Positions 38,201-50,200 of a stretch of 64,000 nucleotides of DNA are shown here, piece after piece (the first letter of the stretch is position 1; each line of letters starts with the position of its first letter). Under the pieces are notes generated by a model. That model did no database searches. It was not told where the DNA came from and saw only the letters and a list, made by a program, of their open reading frames with translations. The stretch comes from Aspidapion aeneum (Eukaryota > Arthropoda > Insecta > Coleoptera > Brentidae): contig OY755038.1 of the NCBI GenBank assembly GCA_963576565.1, forward strand, positions 200,171,013 through 200,235,012. Direction: 5' to 3'. The translations under genes were made by a program, and so were the position numbers.

Positions 38201-41200
38201 AAACTGGTGTCATACTATACTTTCGGCAAAAATAAACTGCTACTAACTTATTTTTAAAATTTAATATACAATTCTAAATTGGTAATATTCATTATACACA
38301 CATCAGAATAATTTTAAAGCAAATAATTTTGAAAAACCATTAAAAATTATCATCTCATTTGTAAAATATTTTAGGTATATGAACATAAGAAAATTAAACA
38401 TATGACATAGCTTGAGGAGAGGGAACAGAATCATAAAGTAGACACCAAGCTTTCTATTAAGGTATAAAACTTGCAGGGGAAACTAGTTGAAAACCTATAT
38501 TTATTTAAGTTTTTAAAAAAAATGGCACAATTTCAAAAAAAAATATTACAAAAATACTTTATTTTGATTTAATAAAAAAACCTAAAATATACATATCTAA
38601 GACTTGCACATCTATTATAACACCACTTTATAACACAACTTTTTCCTTGAAACTGAGCAAACTCGGGAAGAAATGAACCCAAAGAAAGTTAATCTCCTAA
38701 TTAGCTAATAAGCATATAAGTACGTTCTACGAAGTTCACACTTTGATAAACGATAACTAAATGAGGATTCAAAATAAGTAATCATTAAAATTCACACATT
38801 TATAAGTAGTTAAGGAGATAATGAGGCAAAAATAAAATTATGATATTTTCGACCCCATGACCTCAGCCGGAACCACAGTGCAGTGGTTCAAAACCGCATA
38901 AAACTGCAGCATTCATTTGCTTGGGGTATAAATTCATTACTAGAGGACCGATTTCAAAGACTTTTGGCTTGTTGGAAAGCTAAAGCTTCAAGATATACGA
39001 CCCCATTACTAAAACTAACATTTTGCTAGAATTAAAGATGGCAGACGCTTTTTGAAAATATCAATTTTTGACCCACTTGAAAAAAGTTGCGCGCACCGTT
39101 GTCATGTTTAATTTGGGTCTGTTAAAAAGCGGCTTTAGAAAACAAAATAGCACCAAATATAAAAGTCGATAAAATTAAGAAAAGGTTATCATTGTGGTCT
39201 ACTTCTTTTTTTGTAGAGTACGGATGTAAAAAGAACTTTTTAATGTTTCTATATAATTTTTTATCGATTATTGATTATTTCTATAGTTTTGCGAACTTTA
39301 AACCACCCCTCAAGGGTGGTACTACAATTGAAAATATTTTTAACAGGAATCCTATGACTGCTTAGACTACATTTACAAAAAATGGCATATCTACAGAAAT
39401 ATTTTATATGGCTTTTCTGTCTTCCTAAAGTTAATTTAAATTATTGTGAAAACTCACCAAGAAAACCAAATCTTTGCACTTATTTGACCGGTAAGTATTA
39501 GAAAAATACACTTAAACCGGTTGAGGTTAAGTATATCGATTTAGTACTTAGTTTTAAGACCTTACTAAATACTGGTGTTTTTTCATTCAGTTATTTTAGG
39601 TAGTGGCTTTTTATTAGTCTTGAATAATTAATTAAACTTACTTTCACTACCCAAAGTGTCGGTTCTTTGACTAAAAGCTGCCAATCTTTCCATTAAACTA
39701 ATTACAATGTTTTTCACATTGACGCCTGTTTCCAATTCCGCGCACGACTTCAAAAATGGAGTCAAAGTCTGGATGTGGAACTCGTCCGGAAACACTTGGA
39801 TTATGCATTCCATGAGATACTCTTGGGCTATAGCGTCTCTACAACTTACCACCTAAGAGGAAAATACTGTTAGTACAGTTTAACAAAGATACTAGAAATC
39901 TTCATTTCTAGCGCATTTGCATTTTCCATTTCTACCCTTAAAAAAATCTCAAGATTAGGTTTTTTGAAGATACCTCCTAAACAGTGACACGTTATCAAAG
40001 ATGACATACCCAAGTAACATTTCTTTATTTATAGCAGAAGCTAAAAGGTTGCCAGCGCCTTTCCTTAAAACCATTAGTTTCAATGTTTGGTCGCTAGCAC
40101 GTTCCCATTACGCTTATATACCCCTTAGACCTCCTAAATGGGACTCCCCAATTGGTGGTGGCAACCTATGTATTAAACTCATTATAAAACCATAAGAAAT
40201 AAACGCTAGCTTCGCCCTCTAGCGGTTCCACCAGTATAGAACCTTTTAGAGCATAAAGCTATTATGCCAGGTTCTAAAAGCAACTCAGAAACGTCCTCTA
40301 TCCTGTTATAAAACTAGATTTGGTAATTTGGTATCCTGGCAATTCTGTTGAATACCATAATACCTTTAGAGTAAGGAATGTTTCCTATAAAAGCTTTAGC
40401 GATATTTTAGATTCACAATGGCTATATAAAATAATTTAGGTCATAAAATTGCCAAAAATGTCAGAGTCCCAAAATTATTGTATCACATAAAAATATACCT
40501 ATATATGAGGAGTTTGTCGTTTTGTGGATCATCAAATTGCCTGCCAGACTTATTTTTATGATAAAATCGTATCTGAAAAGCTCTCAAAACAAGCGCGCCA
40601 GCTCACAAATGCTTTTTAATAGTTTTTTGATAACTAAATAACAAATATTTAAAATAAAATAAAAATAATTTACACTATTCACCATTAAAAAAGTCTGTTT
40701 GGTTTACATAAATCAAAATTAAAGTAAAATTATTGTTAAAAACACTGCTAAAACGACTAGATAAATATTTTCTGTTTACAATATTTTTAAAATAATTCTA
40801 TATACGCCATTATCGTTTTATAGTGGTCACTTGGTTTTATTTGTTACTCTATCGCAACAAGGATTTTTGAGTGCGCTTATGAAACCAATAAAAAAGACAA
40901 GGTAAACATAGTGAACATAACCTCACTTAAATTTTTTGTATTTGTTTTTTAAAGTGTTGTGTTAAATTTAAATGTTTTTTATCGTGCAATTTGCACACAA
41001 TCAGGAGGGCCAGTGCAATGATATCCGTTGTGCCTGCAGGTTGGAGGGAAACCTCTTATATTGGCCGTTTAAACAGGCCTTATCTAGGCTTGGGTGCCCT
41101 ACCCAGGAGGATAATAAATAATCAATCTTGCAATAGGTAGGTACCAATCTGTACTAGTACTAGTAAAAACTAAAATACGAAAGTATTTATTTACTTCTGT

Positions 41201-44200
41201 TAGAACCCTTAAGGAAACAAAGTTTTATATGACCGCCTATTTAAATACTCTGCCAATCTATGGGCACCTAAGCTCACACTGGGTACTATAGTTATAGTGT
41301 ATCTACTTGAAAGCTAATATAACTAAAAACGGAAGTATATTTTATTGAACTCCAGACTCAATTACCTTTCGTTTGATACCACACAAGCCATGTTTTGACC
41401 TAAACTCTAATTTTTCAAATCTACCCCCACCCTTTAAAAAAAAACAAAATGTATTTTGTTTAAAGACTCAATTACTTTTCGTTTGATATATATAAATTTG
41501 ATATAAATTTACCCCCACCCTTTTTTTAAAATAAACTAAAATGTATTTTGTTTAACTCCAGACACAATTACCTTTCGTTTAATATCACACACGTCATATT
41601 TTTACATAAACTCTAATTTTTGAAATCTACCCCCACCCTTTTATTTGGCTTGTGTTCGGTGGATTTTGTTCATTTTTAAATGGGACCATCTCGACCCAAA
41701 AGCCAGCCTGGGTACCAAATTTCATTGAAATCGGGCAGGCCGTTTTTGAGTTATGCGCGTTGGTCGTTACAGACAGACAGACAGACATACAGACAGACAG
41801 ACGGCGCAACAAAAAAGTTTCATAATCATCTGAAACGCAAAGATATATAAAAATTATTGAAATCGGAGCAACTTTTTTTTTCTCGAAAAAATTAGAATCA
41901 CCATAGCTCACACTACTATAGTATAGTAGTAGTGTGAGCTAATATTTAATATGCAGCTATGGGTAACCATAAATACAAAAGAATTAAGTTTACCTTTAAG
42001 CCTTGCAATAAAACCTGTTTAAAATGCCTAAAAGTAATGGCAAAAACCAAAAGTCTAAAGTTTATATTTACCACTCTTAAGAACCTTAAGGAAACTAGGT
42101 TCTATATGGCCGCCTATATAATCATATTTACTATTAAACTACTGGTAACTACAAAAACAAAAGGATATAAGGTCACCTTTTAGCTCTATTATAAAACAGT
42201 TTTGTTATGACCTAAAGTAATGAAAAAAACTAAAAGACCAAAGTTTATATTTATTTCTTTTTAAAAACTTTAGTAAAAGGGTTTTATAAGACCATCTTCA
42301 TAAATCAGAAATCAATAAAACCAAAAGTATCTAAAAGACAGAAGAACACTTTTTGGTTGTATAACACCTCTTTAGGTAATTGGCAATATAAATTACCTTT
42401 TTGTAGCCAAATTGATACTAAAAGCCATAACAGCACCCTCTAAATAACCTTGGAACCAAATTAATAAAACCTTGAGTGGTAATAATGTTACTTGGGATAC
42501 GAAGTGTAAAAGAACGGTTTATTTTAAAACTTCAAGACAAGATTTCGAAAAAAAAACACACACAAAACGTCAATAAATGTTAATGACGGCACCGGTTCAA
42601 AAGAGCGATATTTAAAACGAATACACTTAAAACAGTGACATTCAAAAGAGCGACATATCAAAACAGCGGCATTTAAAAGAGCGACAATTCAAAACAGCGA
42701 TTTTTCAAAAAATCAATATTAAGCAACATTAAAAACAAGCGTCTTATGATTTGCCACTCCCGGTCTTTTAACCCCTATCTATCATATTTAAGAAAATTTC
42801 CCTAATTTCTTTCTAAGAATCCTAGAGGGTGTGAAACCAAAACTAACCGAATCGTACCAAACTGAACCAAACCGAAACATTTTTTCCAAAAATTATTTTC
42901 TTAAATTGAGTTAGAAGAAACTCCTTTTGGTAGGTCGAAATTGGTGTTTTCCTAACCTCTGTCAATTGATCAAAACGTATCTTAGCCGGTCCAGATATTG
43001 CCTGAAGTTTTTCCACCAAAGAAATGTCCCAGGGTCATAGGTTAGGATTCCTTTGCGCTCAATTGACAAACCTTAGAATCGCCCCGATTTCAACCTCACA
43101 AAATGAGGATCGAAAAGCTAATTTAGAGAAATAATTTTTCAAAAAAATGTTTCGGTTTGGTTCGGTTTGGTTTCACACCCTCTAGGATCCCGGGAAATAA
43201 TTTTTTTTTAATATGTTAGAAAGAGACCCCTGGGTAGAACTGTTGCTGTTTTTATGACGCATTCGTAAATGCCATTGTTTTTATTACAATTCGCTCTTTT
43301 GAATATCGCTGTTTTTATATGTCGCCGTTTTAAATATCGCTCTTTTGAACCAGAGCCATTAATGACACATTTTGGTGTACTGGGTAACCCAAATTCGATA
43401 ATTTTTTTTAATAAAGGATCAACTGTCAAATAGAAAATGAAATTTTATCTGTCACTTTTAGTTTTTGAGATATTAAACTAGATGTTTTTCTTAAGGAATG
43501 ACCTCTTTATTTCTTTATATTTTGTGTTTTTGTTTAATGTTTTAAACTGTTGAGGAAATTAAAAAATACAAATATAAAAAACAAAAAAAAATTAAGTGTG
43601 ATACCGTCGAGGGGTCATCAGCTTTCAACAGTACTGTACAAATTTCACAACAGGACCCAACAGTACCACGACAGGATCCAACAGTACTCGACAGTACACG
43701 ACAGTACCCAACAGTACTCGACAGTACCACGACAGGACCCAACAGTACTCGACAGTACACGACAGTACCCAACAGTACTCGACAGTACACGACAGGACCC
43801 AACAGTACACGACAGTACCTAACAGTACACGACAGGACCCAACAGTACACGACAGTACCCAACAGTACTCGACACTCGACAGGACCCAACAGTACTCGAC
43901 AGGACGTAACAGTACGATAGAAGCCAACAGTACACGACAGTACTTGACACAACCGTCTAACCCGAAACAGTGGCGTAGATGCGAAAAGACAGGATGACCT
44001 TTTTTTTTTTTTTTGGTCGCAAGATTTGTGAGCGCGGTGCGGTTCCCCAAAGATGATGAGCTTTTTTTTTTTTGCTCACATGTTTTTTGAGGGCGCGCTT
44101 TGTCCTTGTCGGACCCCCCCAAGGCACGACGACAGTACTCAACAGGACCCAACAGTACTCGACAGTACCCAACAGTACACCGACAGGACCCAACAGTACT

Positions 44201-47200
44201 CGACACTACACGACAGTACCCAACAGTACTCGACAGTACACGACAGTACCCAACAGTAGTCAACAGGACCCAACAGTACACGTCAGGACCCAAGTCCTGT
44301 TGGACGCTGTACAAAATTTTAGGGTGCCGATGACCCCTCGGATACCGTACATCTTAAAGGAAATTTTACGCTGATTTCAAAAATCAAATAAAAGGGCCAT
44401 TCCATAAGAAAAATACCAACTTTATAAAAAAAAACAATTTGAAAGTTGGATGCTTAATAAATTTTTTTTTATAAAAAAGTAATTTACACAAAAATAAAAT
44501 TTTCATATATAAAAAAGTAATAAGCCTCCTTCCAAAATGCCGACTTCTCAAAAAACCCCTGTAGCTTAATAACGGCTTGCTATATCAGGATACACTTTTT
44601 ATCTTTATCGTCTCTTTACAATAAGATGTGTAATTACTCCAAAGTATTAGTTTAAAGCCCTGTTCTTACATTAGATTAATATTTCTTAAAGGTTGATAAA
44701 GTTAAAAGTCGTAATAACCAACAAAACGTACCACAGGATAAAGTGTATTTTTTTAATACTGATCCCATGACTCACAAAACTTAAGTTTAAAATCCTTAAG
44801 GGATACGAAAATTATACAAGTTTAAAATTTCATTTCCAAAGCCCTCTCAATAATTCTACCTGTTCCAAAATTCCAGGCAATACCAGCTTTTGGTACTTCT
44901 CAAGGGTGACCGATTCCAGCTGGCTCAACCTGACCAAGTTAGTGCCGACTAGAATTCTCAGTTCTTCCCTTTCTTTCTCACGGTGTGCTCTCTCTCTGGA
45001 GTGACCTTGATGTTGCATGCGAACCCACCTAGAAATAAAAAGTAATCGTGTCAATAAAAAAATTGCTTAACTCAGCTTGGTTAAGCAGCGGGATTAAAGA
45101 CACGAGTTTAAGGTAAGAAGTTTACTGCCAGGTAGCAGCCTCACACCCTGCAATGACCAAGAAGGCTTATGGTACCGTAAACTTAAGTAGTTATAGTGAG
45201 AACAACTATCAAATGTTGAATCCGGTTTATTAAGATAAATCTTTTCTTTTTATAATAAGAACATTGTTATCGTGATAAATGATAATATTTCGTGCTGTTG
45301 CTGTGCTATAAACTAAATAAATTATATTATTTAAATAGGTAAACTTGAGAAGGTTAGTTTATGTTTTTAAAACCTAATTTCTTAAGATCACCTGCATGTT
45401 TAAATAATAAAGTTAACTAAAAATGTAGATTTATGTAAAATTGTAAAAAATGAAAATCTTTTAAATTTTGTAATTAAACAATGACTAACTTAAGATTTCA
45501 TTTTTATGATATTTTATGATCACCTTCAGATTTTATGACTTTTTATGATTTTATCACTAGTGGCCGCAAGGCACGTATTGACGTATTATCAAAAAGTTCA
45601 TCCTCAACTAAGGCTCACAAAAACACTTACAGTTTATTCATCTCCGCGAAATTCATTAGAACAAAATCAATGGAGTCCTTAACAGTGCCTTCGGGACAGT
45701 CCTGGTCGGATTCTGGGGCATCAGGTAGAACATTCCTGGTACACTGCAGGAGGTAGTTGCGAAGGAAGAGGCCTCTTAGAGGATGTTGGACTCCTAAATT
45801 GTTAAAACAGTAGAAATAAGCATGGGCATAAAAAAGTAAGTAGAACTCTTGTCAAGCATGCGCGGATTGAAGAAACCGAAAATAAATTTAAATCTACCAT
45901 TTTTAACTTCGTATATCGATGGTTAAAAGACAAAAGGGCATAAGCGACACATTATTTGAAATAAGTTTTAAGCGTTTTAAGTTACTTATTTATTTTTTGT
46001 GTCGAATAAGCTATTAATTATTCAGGGTTCTACGATAATTTTGACGTCGATTAAGTCAAAAGAAATGGATCCTGGTTTTTTTAAAACTAAGCGACAAATA
46101 ATACTTTAAGTGGCCCTGCTGTGAAGTTTGAAAACTGTCGCTTATGACCTTTTACCTTTCAACCATCGATATAATTCGAATAGCGCCATATTATTGACCC
46201 TCTGGGCTTAGCATTGATGGTTGCACAATGTCTGAGGAAAAGACTGAAATTATATTGCGCAATTTTTTCATATTAAGCCATGTAGTTATTATTGTGCAAT
46301 ATTGTTTTTTTTTAAGATTTAAGTCCGAAAATATTGACGTTTAGGAGCTGAAAATTTTAATGTACAATAAATATTAATCATTAAAGTTCAAGGTGTGGTT
46401 CAATAATATTGCACAATAAAGATATTGTGCGATATGTAGGTGTAGAGGCGGCCTAACTATGATAGCTCGATTTGGGAGATAACATTCGCAGTAGAAAAAA
46501 ATAGTACATATTGGGATTTTCCTTTCAGCCGCCAGTAGTCTGATGACACATATCGCTCATCAGCGACAATAGTGGAACATCTCAAAATAATTCAAAACCC
46601 CTTAAAACACGCAAAACAATTCAAAATTGAATAAAGTTTAATGCACCAATACTAGCATAAAATTATTTGAGATAGTCTACTCGAGATGGCGCTTGTGCCA
46701 CTACGGGCCACCGGGTGCCAAACCCCGTAAGTGGCATCAATACTGGCATCTTGTTAATGTGCCCTTGACTATGCTCAGGGATGCTTCGTTACATTTAAGC
46801 AATAGTGACTAGTAGTAACCATTTGTTTCAGCAATAGTGGCACAATTTGAGTTGTGCCACTATAACTTTGTATTTTTGGCCATTTTAGTTAAATGTGCCA
46901 AAACTTTTGTCACTTGGTTGCAACAATAGTGGCACATCTTACAAATTATCAACTTTTTTTAAAGCAAAAAATAATCACTTTCAAGTTCACTAATGATTTT
47001 CAAATAACATTACAACATGAAAAATTAAAATAACTTAAACTTTAAATGCAGTTTTCTCCATAAAGTTTAATTTTGAGTTGTGCCACTTGTATGCCCGCAG
47101 TTAGAAAAACGATAACTGCAGTGGAGTGTATATATTTTATTAAATGAAAGCGAACAAACATAAATATATTGATATGAAATCACGAAATAATTAAGGTCCA

Positions 47201-50200
47201 TAGGTTAATTGTTGGTACCACACAACGGAAATCAGAAACAAAGCACTCACCAGTTTGCAGCCAATTTCTCCACGTTCCAGGGGCCCCTTTCCGGATCTAA
47301 TGATGGCACCACGTAGCTGAAGGCCTGGAGTTTCTAGTTCTATGCTTCAGTACACCAAAATCGAGCACTTTCAAGTGTAGAAATTTGTAATAGTTGGAGA
47401 AAGCAATTAACACGCCATTTTTCTCGAGGCGGTAGAAAGGATCTCTCTGATTCTTGGTGCGCATGTCAAAATGCGCGAAAAATGTACTCTGTCTGTCATA
47501 CATTTGTGTGGTTTAAAAATTAAAAACAACCGCGAAACTTAGCGGGAGCTAACACCACTATTGTCGACGCATAGCGATATAGATCTGTACTGAGAAAGGG
47601 CCTCTAAAAATGACTGCTACAAGCGTGCCGGCATGTTGAATTTTAATGAAACTAATAACTAATACTAATAATGGGTGTCGCGCTCTAAGTTTGAAAACAC
47701 CCATTATCTGTTACCTTGGTATAAATACCTTTTAATTTGTTTAAAAAAATGCGAAGGAACTCAAGATAATAGTTGATAATAGCTGTGTCTTCCAAATGTT
47801 CCAAAATCCAAAATAAAAATTCCAGCCCAATTTTGACAATGTCAAATCACCACATTGACAAATCGGCAATGTCATTTAAAAGCAGTCTATTTTAAATTTT
47901 ATTAAAAACGTTTAGTAGTACATCTATACAATCATGTGCACAGCACTAGTCCTCTTCGTTTAAATACGAGAATCAAACAGAGAGCGCTTAACCAAGAAAC
48001 GTCAAAAAATCATGCATTGACATTGTTCTATTAACTACTAATAACCCTGCCCCCGAGGTAGGTTATCTTTGAATAAAAGTACAATGAAAATGAACGATAA
48101 TATTGTTCTATTAACTATTAATAACGATTGAACGATTTTTTGACGTTTCTTGGGTGAGCCCTCTCTGTTTGATTCTCTCGAAGTTAACTAATAACCGAAC
48201 GGTCCACCGCGGTGGACCGCTGGAAAAGGTCTATAGTTGACAGAGCGTGAGATTTTACTGCCTATTCGCAGTGGCGACCTCTAGGTGTGGATGGGTACTG
48301 TCAATCTATGAAAAAATGGCCGCAAAAGTTTGGTCGCGTATATTTAAGGCTGGTCGAGGCGAGTAACATTTATTTTTCTACTTTCATGGAAATAAGCAAC
48401 CTTTTTTGTTTGTTAGTTATAAAAGCAGTCTATGAGGTACAAATAAAGTCTGTTTATTAGAAAAAATGCCGCATTCTTGACTTTACTATAATTAATAATA
48501 ATAATATCTAATTTCATAATGTTTCTTTGGATAAACCTATTTTCTAGATGTTGGTTTAGTAAAGTTTTAAAAGGGAGACGCGTCAGTTCAAATCGTCGAC
48601 AAGGGTATTCTTAAAAAAATCATAAATTCCAATTTTTAAGCCAAATTTTTTTTAACCCTTTAGATATTCTGTTCTGGCCTCAAATTACCTCTGCACATTT
48701 CTACCAAATCCTTTAGCAAGTCTCTTCTCAAAGATGTGTTGGTCTTGATATAAACCAAACCGACTGTGATCAGCAAATACAAACGAGGTACAATGTTGCC
48801 TGCATACTGGACCAACTCGTACAGATCAGGCACTTTCCTGCCTTTTTGAAATTCATCCAGGAGGTAGAGTTCTAAGTGTCGAAGTTCGTCTGTTATGGCC
48901 ATATCTTAACAAAAATAAAAGATAGATTTAAGATCTTTCTTTGATAAGAATACTTGTATTAATCAAAATCATAAGAAATTTTAAAATGAAACCGAGAAGG
49001 AAAGCGCTAATAAGTAAATAAGATCAAATATTAGCAAAATACAAAAGATAAAACGAGGTAATAGTTCAGGCCTTACATCCGAGATTCAAGCGATATGCTG
49101 CGTTTAATGATAGAAGCAACACACTTGGTATGGATAGACATAAGACTCGCCCGAACATTTTACGAAAAGAACCCCCCCCCCCCTTAAACGCGCTTTTTGA
49201 TAGTTTTTTGCGAATAACTCGAAAACACTCATCTTTTCCAAAAATCTCCTAAAAAACAATTTTCCAAGCGGATACAATTTCCTTTTCAACAATGTACCTT
49301 AGTACCCTCTGACGGCAGTGGTGCACGTTCCATTAGCGTACGAACAAAGGGGACAATTTTTAAAATAATTACTTTATAATTTTAGCTCACACATATACTA
49401 TACTATAGTAGTGTGAGCTATGGTGATCCTAATTTTTCGAGAAAAAAAAAGTTGCTCCGATTTCAAATTTTTTTTATCTTTGCGTTTCAGATGATTTTGA
49501 AACTTTTTTGTTGCGCCGTCTGTCTGTATGTCTGTCTGTATGTCTGTCTGTAACGACCAACGCGCATAACTCAAAAACCGCTTGGCCGATTCTAATGAAA
49601 TTTGGTACCTAGGCTGGGTCTTGGGTCGAGATGGTCCCATTTAAAAATGAACGAAATCCATTGAACACAAACCAAATAAAAATTAGAGTTTATGTGAAAA
49701 TATGGCGTGTTTGATATCAAACGAAACGTAATTGAGTCTGGAGTTAAACAAAATACACTTTAATTTATTTTAAAAAAGGGTGGGGGTATATTTCAAAAAT
49801 TAGAGTTTAAGTGAAAATATGGCGTGTGTGATATCAAACGAAAGGTAATTGAGTTCGGAGTTTAACAAAATACAGTATAGTTTTTGTTTTTTTTAAGGGT
49901 GGGGGTAGATTTCAAAAATTTGAGTTTAAGTCAAAACATGGCTTGTGTGGTACCAAACAAAAGGTAATTTAGTCTGGAGTTAAATAAAATATATTTCAGT
50001 TTTTAGTTATCTCACACGTACACTATAACTATAGTACCTAGTGTGAGCTTAGGGGCCCATATATTGGCAGAGTATTTTTGTGGTATTTTTTATCACAAAC
50101 AACTTGAAATCTAATGAATCTGGGTTTTCTATAACTTTTTCATTTGCGAAAATAATTTTTCTGTAAAGTGCCTCTCTAGGTGTTTTGAAAAATCCAACAG

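Noticed and set aside
43542..44314. Long Cys/Val/Tyr-rich minus-strand frames and Thr/Gln-rich plus-strand frames
   Set aside because: They are translations of the ACAGTAC minisatellite; all repeat-compatible frames stay open.
45535..45756. Plus-strand frame of 73 codons
   Set aside because: It is the antisense shadow of VPS35 exon 4, which has matching splice phases.
49168..49182. Run of about 13 C
   Set aside because: Simple homopolymer; no associated structure.
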